From positions 1-44,983 of the forward strand of contig JAFYHS010000002.1 in the NCBI GenBank assembly GCA_017539045.1: 44,983 nucleotides of DNA, given 5' to 3'. Positions 1-7,845 of this stretch are shown here, one piece after another. Each line of letters begins with the position of its first letter. Position 1 is the first letter of the stretch. This DNA comes from Bacteroidales bacterium (GTDB lineage Bacteria; Bacteroidota; Bacteroidia; Bacteroidales; F082). The translations under genes and the position numbers were made by a program. The notes under the pieces were generated by a model, which was not told the DNA's origin, made no database searches, and saw nothing but the letters and a program-made list of their open reading frames with translations.

Positions 1-76
1 CCTATTACGTTTTAGCTTATCAGGTTCCTTAACTATATCATTTTCAAGGGCAAGCCCTCATTCAATTCAGCGGGTG

Positions 77-84
77 CAAAAGTA
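77..84 (-). promoter_or_regulatory. Candidate leftward promoter -7 element
   Basis: The minus strand reads TACTTTTG, matching the Bacteroidota -7 consensus TAnnTTTG. No TTG stands at the expected 19-base distance. The transcript would leave the window on the left. Positions 1-60 hold no visible gene and could be its leader. Positions 85-200 hold nothing else I recognise. Confidence 0.3.
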
Positions 85-201
85 CAACTTTTTTCAATAC
101 GCCGCGCACTTTTTTGAAAATATTTGGAAAAATTGTTGATAAAAGGACTTATTAGTCTGTATTTCAATAAAATAATGCTGTTGAGAACTTATCTTTATGC
201 A

Positions 202-247
202 TAAAAAAAGCGTCTTTTTCGACTCGTTTTTGCCGAAAAAGACGCTT
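202..247 (-). terminator. Rho-independent terminator of the 110-residue gene
   Basis: A 14-base-pair stem (208-221 with 234-247) has a 12-base loop and is followed on the minus strand by a run of T. It lies about 20 bases after the stop codon of the gene ending at 268, as expected for that gene's terminator. Confidence 0.8.
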
Positions 248-267
248 ATGATTGGAGAAAAACGACC

Positions 268-600
268 TCAATATTTCACAAAACGGTCCTCACCGTTGCT
301 CAAACCGAGCAATTCGCTGCGGCCGAAGAGGAGGAAAATCTTGTGGTCCCAAATGAGCTCCCACAGGATACGGCTCACACGGACCTGTTCCTCGGGGGCG
401 AGTTCCTCACTGGTGATGGTGGTGTTGTCGTCGAGCTTTTTCACCTTGTTCTCCTGGAAAGCCACCTGAATAAGCTGGTAGCAAAGGTTGACGAAAGTGA
501 TGCCTGTGGTGTGGTCGCGGCTGTCCATCACCATATTGATTCTGTCTCTGAGCTCCTCGTTGTTGTAGAGGAGATGAACGGGATTGGAGTCGTAATTCAT
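268..600 (-). CDS. Conserved-looking hypothetical protein, 110 aa
   Basis: I do not recognise this protein. It is a soluble 110-residue protein, rich in acidic and Asn residues at the N-terminus, with no signal peptide or membrane segment. The reading frame is supported by its surroundings: a perfect Bacteroidota promoter (TTG, 19 bases, TATCTTTG) lies 25 bases upstream of the ATG and a strong terminator lies just downstream, so it is a one-gene transcription unit. An overlapping plus-strand frame at 343-618 has neither signal. It is transcribed away from the lpd operon. The function is unknown. Confidence 0.75.
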   Translation of the reverse strand: MNYDSNPVHLLYNNEELRDRINMVMDSRDHTTGITFVNLCYQLIQVAFQENKVKKLDDNTTITSEELAPEEQVRVSRILWELIWDHKIFLLFGRSELLGLSNGEDRFVKY

Positions 601-625
601 AGCTGTTTCATTTTGTAATATGGTG

Positions 626-655
626 CAAAGATAGGGATTATTTCGAAACTTGCAA
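626..655 (-). promoter_or_regulatory. Promoter for the 110-aa gene
   Basis: On the minus strand TTG (653-655) is followed after exactly 19 bases by TATCTTTG (626-633). This is the textbook Bacteroidota sigma-ABfr promoter layout. Confidence 0.75.
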
Positions 656-694
656 CATTTCGGCTACTGAACAAACACTTTTTTACACCTTATA

Positions 695-724
695 TTAATA
701 TGTCAAGCCGATTTCGTACCTTTG
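695..724 (+). promoter_or_regulatory. Promoter for the small membrane protein-lpd operon
   Basis: TACCTTTG at 717-724 fits the -7 consensus. The -33 position (695-697) reads TTA rather than TTG. The next start codon is at 743. Confidence 0.6.
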
Positions 725-742
725 CACCAAATTTTGAACAAA

Positions 743-871
743 ATGGTTACCGAATTATTAGTCGTGTGGATTGTCGGCGTAGTGGCATTCTTTGTGCTTT
801 GGGCCATTTTGGCCAAAATCATCAAACGCATCAGCGACAAGAAAAACAAATCTAAAAACACAGAAATATGA
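743..871 (+). CDS. Small single-pass membrane protein, 42 aa
   Basis: This short frame runs from an ATG 18 bases after the promoter to a TGA that overlaps the lpd start as ATGA (868-871). The product has a short N-terminus (MVTELL), one hydrophobic segment at about residues 5-27, and a basic tail (KRISDKKNKSKN), so it should sit in the inner membrane with the tail in the cytoplasm. The promoter position and stop-start overlap show that lpd translation is coupled to it. I do not recognise a family. It could be a real small protein or a leader peptide that sets lpd expression. Confidence 0.6.
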   Translation: MVTELLVVWIVGVVAFFVLWAILAKIIKRISDKKNKSKNTEI

Positions 872-2259
872 AATACGACGTCATCGTTATCGGCAGCGGC
901 CCTGGAGGTTATGTGGCTGCCATCAGAGCATCACAACTTGGAAAGAAGACCGCCGTTGTCGAGAAGGCCGAAGTGGGCGGCATCTGCCTCAACTGGGGTT
1001 GCATCCCCACCAAGGCGCTTCTGAAGAGTGCCCAAGTGTATACCTATATCAACCATGCCGAGAACTACGGCATCAAGGTGGAAGGCGAAGTGAAACCCGA
1101 CATGGAAGCCGTCGTGGCCCGCAGCCGCGGTGTGGCCGACACCATGAGCAAGGGTGTGCAATACCTCCTCAAGAAGAACAACGTGGATGTCATCGCCGGC
1201 TATGGCAAGCTCACAGCCGACAAGCAAGTGGAAGTGACCGACGCCGAAGGCAACGCCACCCTCTATGAGGCCGACCATATCATCCTCGCCACAGGTTCAC
1301 GCGTGCGTGAGTTGCCCGCCTTGCCTATCGACGGCAAGAAGATCATTGGCTACCGTCAAGCACTGGTTTTGGACAAACTGCCTGAGAGTATGGTTGTGGT
1401 TGGTTCGGGTGCCATCGGCTCGGAGTTCGCCTTCTTCTTTACCTCGATGGGTGTGAAGGTGACCTTGGTCGAGTTCCTGCCCAATGTGGTGCCTAACGAA
1501 GACGAGGAAGTCTCCAAGCAAGTGGAGCGCGCCTTCAAGAAGCTGAAGATGACCGTGATGACCGAAGCCTCTGTGACCCACGTCGACACCACAGGTGAGA
1601 AGTGCGTGTGCACCATCGCCACCAAAAAAGGTGAGAAGACCGTGGAGGCTGACATCGTGCTCTCCGCAGTGGGTGTGCAGACCAACATCGACAACCTCGG
1701 CCTCGAAGAACACGGCATCACCACCGAGCGCGGCAAAGTCAACGTGGACGAATGGTACCGCACCAACGTGCCGGGCATCTATGCCATCGGCGACATCGTG
1801 CACGGTCCCGCCCTGGCCCACAAGGCCGACCACGAAGCCACCATCTGCGTGGAGAAACTCTGCGGTCTCGACCCCAAGCCTTTGAACTACGCCAACATCC
1901 CTGGCTGCACCTACACCACACCCGAAATCGCCTCCGTCGGCCTGAGCGAAGCGAAGGCCATCGCCGCTGGCTATGAGGTGAAGATCGGCAAGTTCCCCTT
2001 CACCGCCTCAGGCAAGGCCACCGCTGCCGGCAACCGCGACGGTTTCATCAAGGTCGTCTTCGACGCCAAGACGGGCGACTGGCTGGGCTGCCACATGGTA
2101 GGCGACAACGTGACCGAGATGGTCGCCGCTGCCGTGCTCTGCCGTGAACTGGGTGCCAAGGGCGAAGACATCATCCACGCCGTGTTCCCCCACCCCACCA
2201 TGTCGGAAGGCATCATGGAAGCCGCTGCAGCTGCGTATAATGAGTGTGTACATCTATAA
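868..2259 (+). CDS. lpd: Dihydrolipoyl dehydrogenase (E3)
   Basis: This flavoprotein reoxidises the dihydrolipoyl groups of 2-oxoacid dehydrogenase complexes or the glycine cleavage system and passes electrons to NAD+. Visible features are the FAD-binding GSGPGG at residues 9-14, the redox-active pair C40/C45 in CLNWGCIPTK, the NAD-binding GSGAIGSEFA near residue 180, a second FAD motif (AIGDI) near 310, and the C-terminal HPTMSE with H442 and E447 that act on the partner active site of the homodimer. The length of 463 residues is normal. The start overlaps the stop of the upstream small gene (ATGA). No E1 or E2 gene is nearby, so the partner complex cannot be told. rfbC follows after 3 bases. 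Confidence 0.95.
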   Translation: MKYDVIVIGSGPGGYVAAIRASQLGKKTAVVEKAEVGGICLNWGCIPTKALLKSAQVYTYINHAENYGIKVEGEVKPDMEAVVARSRGVADTMSKGVQYLLKKNNVDVIAGYGKLTADKQVEVTDAEGNATLYEADHIILATGSRVRELPALPIDGKKIIGYRQALVLDKLPESMVVVGSGAIGSEFAFFFTSMGVKVTLVEFLPNVVPNEDEEVSKQVERAFKKLKMTVMTEASVTHVDTTGEKCVCTIATKKGEKTVEADIVLSAVGVQTNIDNLGLEEHGITTERGKVNVDEWYRTNVPGIYAIGDIVHGPALAHKADHEATICVEKLCGLDPKPLNYANIPGCTYTTPEIASVGLSEAKAIAAGYEVKIGKFPFTASGKATAAGNRDGFIKVVFDAKTGDWLGCHMVGDNVTEMVAAAVLCRELGAKGEDIIHAVFPHPTMSEGIMEAAAAAYNECVHL

Positions 2260-2262
2260 GCC

Positions 2263-2805
2263 ATGGAAATCATAGAAACCAAGATAAAAGACCTGTTGGT
2301 CATCAAGCCGGACGTGTTCACCGACCAGCGCGGCTATTTCTTCGAGAGCTACAACAAGGAGCGCTTCGCCCAGCACGGGCTCGACATGACCTTCGTGCAA
2401 GACAACGAGTCGCAGTCGATGAAAGGCGTGTTGCGCGGGCTGCATTTCCAGAAGCCTCCCTTCGCCCAAGGCAAGCTGGTTCGCGTGGTGAAAGGCTCCG
2501 TGATGGACGTGGCCGTCGACTTGAGGAAAGGCTCGCCCACCTATGGCCAATGGGAGTCGGTGGTGCTGACCGAAGGCAATAAGTTCATGTACTGGATCCC
2601 GGAGGGCTTCGCGCATGGCTTCGTGTGTCTTGAAGACCATTCGGTGTTCACATACAAATGCACCAACGTCTACAATAAAGCCTCGGAAGGCAGCATACGC
2701 TGGGACGACCCCGACCTCGGCATCAACTGGGACATCGAAAACCCGATTCTGTCCGACAAGGACAAGATAGCACCTTTGTTTAAAGACTTCATTACGCCCT
2801 TTTGA
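2263..2805 (+). CDS. rfbC: dTDP-4-dehydrorhamnose 3,5-epimerase
   Basis: This cupin-fold enzyme epimerises dTDP-4-keto-6-deoxyglucose at C3 and C5 on the path to dTDP-L-rhamnose for cell-surface polysaccharide. The family signature is clear: DQRGYFFESY near residue 21, LRGLHFQ with catalytic H61, K71 in the substrate pocket, PEGFAHGF near 113, and Y131. The 180-residue length is standard. It begins 3 bases after lpd. The other rhamnose genes (rfbA, rfbB, rfbD) are absent from the window, so this copy is separated from its pathway, which is common in Bacteroidales. Confidence 0.93.
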   Translation: MEIIETKIKDLLVIKPDVFTDQRGYFFESYNKERFAQHGLDMTFVQDNESQSMKGVLRGLHFQKPPFAQGKLVRVVKGSVMDVAVDLRKGSPTYGQWESVVLTEGNKFMYWIPEGFAHGFVCLEDHSVFTYKCTNVYNKASEGSIRWDDPDLGINWDIENPILSDKDKIAPLFKDFITPF

Positions 2806-2831
2806 ATTTAACGAACAGACATAGAACAAAC

Positions 2832-3821
2832 ATGAGAACAAGAATCCTCCTCTTGGCGTGCGGCATGGCCATTATATTAATAGGTGTGACCGCTGCCGTC
2901 TCCTTTTCGCTGGCTCAATCCAACGACGAGCAGCTGGAAGAATACGAAGGAACCGACAGGGAATACCTCTCCTTCGACCAGATCGACCACATCACGCACG
3001 ACATCGAACTGCCCGAGCACTTGAGCTTCTGTGGCGAGGAGGTTCCGCTCGACCTGTTCTATGTCCAGGAACGACTCGAACGCGAGATCTTAGTTAACTC
3101 ATACAGGCACTCCGCCACCATCCTATTGCTGAAACGCACCACGCGATGGTTCCCAGTCTTGGAGCCCATCATGCAGAAAAACGGCCTGCCTGAGGACTTC
3201 AAGTACCTCGCCATGATCGAGAGCGAGCTGACCAATGCCGTCTCGCCCTCGAAGGCCGTCGGCTTCTGGCAGTTTCTCGAAAGCACCGGAAAAGAATACG
3301 GGCTTGAGATCAACAAGGAGGTGGACATGCGCTACAACGTGGAGAAGGAGACCGTGGCTGCCTGCAAATACCTAAAGTCATCCTACCGCAAGTTCGGCAG
3401 CTGGACTTTGGCTGCGGCCGCCTTCAACTGCGGCAACGGACGCATCACCAAGACTACTGACGAGCAGCGTGTAGACTCCTACTACGACATGCTCTTACCC
3501 GAAGAGACGCAACGCTATGTGTTCCGCATCCTTGCCTTGAAAGTCATCACGGAGAACCCGGAGAAGTATGGCTTCCAGATTCGCGACAACGGATGGTATA
3601 GGCCTTACGAGACCAAGACCGTCACCGTTGTGCAGTCCATCCCCGACCTAGTGGATTTTGCCTACAGAGAAGGCACCAACATCAAGATGCTGAAGTATTT
3701 CAACCCATGGTTGCGCAGCAACTCGCTGACGGTTTCGGCAGGCAACAGCTACGACATCAAGATCCCGAAGGGCAAGTATGCGAAGATGCATAAGAAGATG
3801 AGGAAGGCACCAACAGAATAG
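2832..3821 (+). CDS. Membrane-bound lytic transglycosylase (SLT domain, LysM-like tail)
   Basis: This is predicted to cleave peptidoglycan glycan strands in the periplasm, forming 1,6-anhydro ends. The N-terminus holds a signal or anchor segment (about residues 4-28). The SLT domain covers about 105-240: catalytic E130 lies in MIESEL, followed by SPSKAVGFWQF and AAAAFNCGNGRI. The C-terminal 60 residues resemble a divergent LysM peptidoglycan-binding repeat, so the layout is MltD-like. I chose ATG 2832 because a longer version would begin with TTG at 2802 inside the end of rfbC and push the hydrophobic segment inward. It is the last gene of the lpd operon. Confidence 0.88.
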   Translation: MRTRILLLACGMAIILIGVTAAVSFSLAQSNDEQLEEYEGTDREYLSFDQIDHITHDIELPEHLSFCGEEVPLDLFYVQERLEREILVNSYRHSATILLLKRTTRWFPVLEPIMQKNGLPEDFKYLAMIESELTNAVSPSKAVGFWQFLESTGKEYGLEINKEVDMRYNVEKETVAACKYLKSSYRKFGSWTLAAAAFNCGNGRITKTTDEQRVDSYYDMLLPEETQRYVFRILALKVITENPEKYGFQIRDNGWYRPYETKTVTVVQSIPDLVDFAYREGTNIKMLKYFNPWLRSNSLTVSAGNSYDIKIPKGKYAKMHKKMRKAPTE

Positions 3822-3878
3822 GTGTCAAGACATTGTAAAAAGAGCCTGCAGAGGCTGTCAATCATAGGCAGATGGTGA

Positions 3879-4784
3879 CTAAGATTGATGCAGCGCTGCA
3901 ACCAAATCGTCGCTGATATTGTTCCCCATCTGACGGCACACATCTTGGCTCCATCGTTGTGCCATCGCAATACGTGAGGCTTGGTCGTCCAGACCTTGCA
4001 GCAGGGCATAGATGTAACCCGCGTTGAAATTGTCTCCCGCTCCGACTGTGCTGACGGTCTCAATCGTCTGTACAGGAAAGCTTTCACAGCCCTCAGGCGT
4101 ATAGACATGTATCGAGCGAGGTCCGTCGGTCAATATCAAGGTTTGGCAATGGCGGCTCACCCATTCATAGATGGCGTCACCGTCATGCAGGCCAAGCATA
4201 TAGTCGAAATCCTCCATCGACCCTCGCACAATGTTCGCCATGCTCATATTTTCCACGATATTAGGCATCACTTCCGGCAAATCGACGATATGATTTTTGC
4301 GGAAGTTCACATCATAATAGAGCCATGCTTCCGCTTCGTGAGCGGCACGCAACAAACTGCCCACGACGGGCCTTATGGCAGGGTTGATGGCGAAGAAAGA
4401 GCCGAAAAGCACCACGTCGTCCTTGCCTATTTGGGGCACGTTCCCATCCAGCCAAACAGAGGCATGATCCTTATAAAACAGATATTGCGCGTCGTTGTTT
4501 TCATCCAAGAAAGCCAGCGTGATATGCGACTTAGCTTTCTCGTGGCGGCAGACATATTCCGCCGAAACGCCATTGTCGATCAGGAAGCGGCAGATGATGT
4601 CGCCCACATGGTCGCCGCCCACTTCCGTCAGCATGGCGCAGGGCACGCCAGCCCGTCCGAGCGAAACAATGCTGTTGAAGGTCGAGCCACCTGGAACGGC
4701 TTTCTGCGGTTGGTCGTTCTTGAACAGGATATCCAACACGGTCTCTCCGACGCCTATTACGCGTTTGGGGGTTATGCTATTCAT
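3879..4784 (-). CDS. PfkB-family carbohydrate kinase (fructokinase/ribokinase type)
   Basis: This cytoplasmic kinase transfers phosphate from ATP to a sugar. It shows the family N-terminal signature (GGSTFNSIVSLGRAG near residue 32) and the C-terminal signature VGAGDNFNAG, in which D251 is the catalytic base. At 301 residues it has family length. Fructose is a likely substrate, but sugar specificity cannot be read from the sequence. The start lies only 10 bases after the stop of the restriction gene res, with no room for a separate promoter, so it may be read from the defence operon. Confidence 0.9.
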   Translation of the reverse strand: MNSITPKRVIGVGETVLDILFKNDQPQKAVPGGSTFNSIVSLGRAGVPCAMLTEVGGDHVGDIICRFLIDNGVSAEYVCRHEKAKSHITLAFLDENNDAQYLFYKDHASVWLDGNVPQIGKDDVVLFGSFFAINPAIRPVVGSLLRAAHEAEAWLYYDVNFRKNHIVDLPEVMPNIVENMSMANIVRGSMEDFDYMLGLHDGDAIYEWVSRHCQTLILTDGPRSIHVYTPEGCESFPVQTIETVSTVGAGDNFNAGYIYALLQGLDDQASRIAMAQRWSQDVCRQMGNNISDDLVAALHQS

Positions 4785-4794
4785 AACTGTAGGG

Positions 4795-7700
4795 TTAATC
4801 CATGGACTTTATTATATCCAACATCGCCTGGTAACTATCCACTTTGTGATAGCGGACATGGGATGTTGAAACGTTGTTGAACAGCTTCTTGGCGCAGTCT
4901 ATTTTTGCCTTTTCCACGCCTTTCAGTTGCATGGAATCCATCGAGCCTTTGGTTTCGGCTATGAAGAACACATGCTTGATGCCCATGTTGTCGTTGAAGG
5001 CGATGGCCCAGTCGGGAGCGTAGTTGCCTACGGGTGTCGGGATTTGGAACGACCTCGGCAGTTTGGCATAGACACACACTTCATCCGCTTTATCCAAATC
5101 TTCAGCAAAAGTACGCTCGCCTTGGCTATCGGGGAACACATAATCGAGAATGTGCTTCTTGGCTTCGTAGGCTTTATCCACCGTTTGGCGACTCTTCTCC
5201 TTGGTGAAGATGTCGGAATCGTATTGGTTTTCAGTGCGGTTATAGCTGATGTGCTCCACGATCATCGTGGCTTTCTGCTCGCGGATGATATGGCTTACCT
5301 TGCGGATGAACTCTTCGGGGTTGTTCTTGAACATGTACAACTTCGACCGCTGGATTCCTTTCAGAATTCGCGTGACCGTGCGGCGGGTCAGCGTAGCTGC
5401 TTTGGCGATGTCACCCACCAAGTCATAGGGCACATTGCTGGTTGACACATCACGCATCTCCTTTGTCCGCGTGCTTTGCTCACCAGTGAAATCCAACTCG
5501 TCATCGCCTTGCGTGCCTGTGGTCACCACATACTTCAACTGCGTGACATTCAACTCGCTGTTGATGGCGGCGATGGCTTTCTGAATCAGTTCTTCGCTGT
5601 CGTAATGCACCGTATAGACATAGCGGTGGTTGATTTCGTTCCACAAGGCCTTGAATTCCTTCTTCTCGGCATTGTCGTTCAAATGTTCGTTCACCACTTC
5701 TGCCTTGCCGTTGGCATCTTCCACCATATCGTCCAAAGCGGCGGGATCAAAGATACTCTGTATCAGTTTATGCACCTGCTCTTCAATGGGTTGCAGCTTT
5801 TTGCTCATCGGAGCCAAAGTACCCTTCTCCATGTCGACATGATAGTCTTGCAGGATGTTGCCTTTCTCGTCGATATAATCGTTGTCGTACAAATAACTGA
5901 CGATACTGGCGGCCTCCTGTTCCGAAATGGTGTGTTTTTCCTCACCCACTTTGACGGTAACGCCTTTGAAGTAATCCACCGTGGCCTGTGTCGGACGTTC
6001 GCGCAAAGTGTCTTTGGTTTCTTTTTGCAAAGCATCTACGAAAGAACTGTAGTTCTCATTGGCGATGACAGTCAGTTTATTGGTGTCGTGAACGGCATCA
6101 CCCAAGCGTTCCTTGTCCATGCGGTTGCCGTCATTATCAACGCAGATACGCAGACCACGCCCCACCTCCTGCCGTTTGGCGGTACTGGAGTTGGCGTGAC
6201 GTAAAGTGCAGATTTGGAACACATTGGGATTGTCCCAACCTTCGCGCAAGGCGGAATGAGAGAAAATGAATCGTGTCGGCTCATCAAAACTCAACAGGCG
6301 TTCCTTGTTTTTCAGAATCAGGTCGTAAGCCGAGATGTCATCTGATGTATCCTTGCCGCGTTTTACCTCACTATCAATTGAATGGCCTTTCTTGTCGATG
6401 GAGAAATAGCCGTTGTGTACTTGTGCAGCCGAAAACCGACGCAGGTAATTCTGATAATTGTCTTCAAACAGAGTCAGGTGCTCGTTCAAATAGCGGTTGT
6501 ACTCATCCTCAAACAACTTCCAAAGCGGGCCTTGCACCTCGTTTCCGTCTGCGTCATAGCTCTTGTAGTTGGCCACCTCGTCGATGAAGAACAACGAAAG
6601 GGTCTTGATGCCCTGCTGGAACAAGGCTCTCTCCTTCTCGAAATGCGACTTGATGGTTTCACGAATCTGTATCAGTTGAACGGCTTTTTCACTGACATCG
6701 CCCATCACCTCGCCCTGACGCAGTTGCTTGCCGTTTTGGAAATAGACGGTATTCGTTAGCGGATTGATTTCCGTGATGACAAAATCCTTGTAGGCAGGAA
6801 GTTGCGAAACGGCAAACAACGAATCGCCTTGCTCGAACTTGCAAAGTTGTCGGCGGGTGGCAGCGGCTCCTTTCACCTCGATTTCAAGTCTGATCACCGG
6901 AGCATGATTTTTGGAAAGAATAATGCTGTCGAAATAGATGTAGCTTTGCGTTCCCAACAGGTTCTGCACCGTGATGCCCTTCACCTGGATTTTCTTCACC
7001 AAGCGTTGCTTGTAAGCATCGTAGGCATCAAGCGCATAGATGCAGTTGTGCGAGGTCTTGTGGGTGGCGGAGTAGTTGAGCACAAATAACGGCTTGAAGT
7101 TCTTCAAGGCCCTTTGCGTGGCTTCGCCCTCCATCTTCTGCGGCTCGTCCATAATGATGATGGGACGGTTGGCGGCAATCACGTCGATGGGGCGACGGCT
7201 TTGGAAATCGTCGCGCTTGGAGTAGATGATACGCGCCTCCTTGTTGGCCGCGCCTTCCTTGAATGAGGTGTTGAACGCCTGCACGTTGATGATCATCACA
7301 TTGATGCTGGCGTCGCTGCTGAACGAGTCGATTTGGGTGAGGTTGGCGCTGTTGTAGATGAAATAGCGGGCTTTCTTGCCGTAGAGTTCCATGAAATGCT
7401 CCTCCAGCATGGTGAAACTCTTATAGACTCCCTCACGGATGGCGATGCTGGGCACCACCACGATAAACTTCGACCAGCCAAAGCGCTTGTTCATCTCGAA
7501 CATGGTCTTGATATAGACGTAGGTCTTGCCCGTACCCGTCTCCATCTCCACATCCAACGAGCAGGCGCCGAGGCCGTTGGTGGCCGCTAAGGACTTGCTC
7601 AGCGGGATGTCGTTCTGCACCTGCTGATGGTGGATGTTCTCCAGCAGCTGACTTGAACTGAGTTCCACATCGGCATTGCGGTAACCCACATAGTCCTCCT

Positions 7701-7845
7701 CAAACTCGGCTTTCAACTGCTGTTTCTGCTTGCCTAAGTCGCGGCGATACTGCGCGTTGGTCTTCGAGGGTTGTCCCGCGAATACGCTCACTGTGCTTTC
7801 CACCGCATCGGTCTGGTATTGCTGTATTTTGAATTTAAATTTCAT
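4795..7845 (-). CDS. Type III-like restriction enzyme, Res subunit (helicase-nuclease)
   Basis: This large protein should translocate on DNA using ATP and cut unmodified DNA together with Mod. Helicase motif I is METGTGKT (K107), motif II is DEPQ (233-236), and later motifs are HSALREGWDNPNVF and QEVGRGLRI. A PD-(D/E)xK nuclease site is visible near the C-terminus: P944-D945 and E964-T-K966, separated by 18 residues. At 1016 residues it is of usual size. The start overlaps the end of the TPR gene by four bases (ATGA). The gene is GC-rich like the chromosome (37 of 60 G/C in 7141-7200), unlike the two genes just upstream. In classical type III systems res directly follows mod; here two genes separate them. 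Confidence 0.92.
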   Translation of the reverse strand: MKFKFKIQQYQTDAVESTVSVFAGQPSKTNAQYRRDLGKQKQQLKAEFEEDYVGYRNADVELSSSQLLENIHHQQVQNDIPLSKSLAATNGLGACSLDVEMETGTGKTYVYIKTMFEMNKRFGWSKFIVVVPSIAIREGVYKSFTMLEEHFMELYGKKARYFIYNSANLTQIDSFSSDASINVMIINVQAFNTSFKEGAANKEARIIYSKRDDFQSRRPIDVIAANRPIIIMDEPQKMEGEATQRALKNFKPLFVLNYSATHKTSHNCIYALDAYDAYKQRLVKKIQVKGITVQNLLGTQSYIYFDSIILSKNHAPVIRLEIEVKGAAATRRQLCKFEQGDSLFAVSQLPAYKDFVITEINPLTNTVYFQNGKQLRQGEVMGDVSEKAVQLIQIRETIKSHFEKERALFQQGIKTLSLFFIDEVANYKSYDADGNEVQGPLWKLFEDEYNRYLNEHLTLFEDNYQNYLRRFSAAQVHNGYFSIDKKGHSIDSEVKRGKDTSDDISAYDLILKNKERLLSFDEPTRFIFSHSALREGWDNPNVFQICTLRHANSSTAKRQEVGRGLRICVDNDGNRMDKERLGDAVHDTNKLTVIANENYSSFVDALQKETKDTLRERPTQATVDYFKGVTVKVGEEKHTISEQEAASIVSYLYDNDYIDEKGNILQDYHVDMEKGTLAPMSKKLQPIEEQVHKLIQSIFDPAALDDMVEDANGKAEVVNEHLNDNAEKKEFKALWNEINHRYVYTVHYDSEELIQKAIAAINSELNVTQLKYVVTTGTQGDDELDFTGEQSTRTKEMRDVSTSNVPYDLVGDIAKAATLTRRTVTRILKGIQRSKLYMFKNNPEEFIRKVSHIIREQKATMIVEHISYNRTENQYDSDIFTKEKSRQTVDKAYEAKKHILDYVFPDSQGERTFAEDLDKADEVCVYAKLPRSFQIPTPVGNYAPDWAIAFNDNMGIKHVFFIAETKGSMDSMQLKGVEKAKIDCAKKLFNNVSTSHVRYHKVDSYQAMLDIIKSMD

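Noticed and set aside
343-618. Plus-strand frame opposite the 110-residue gene
   Set aside because: The promoter and terminator both fit the minus-strand gene.
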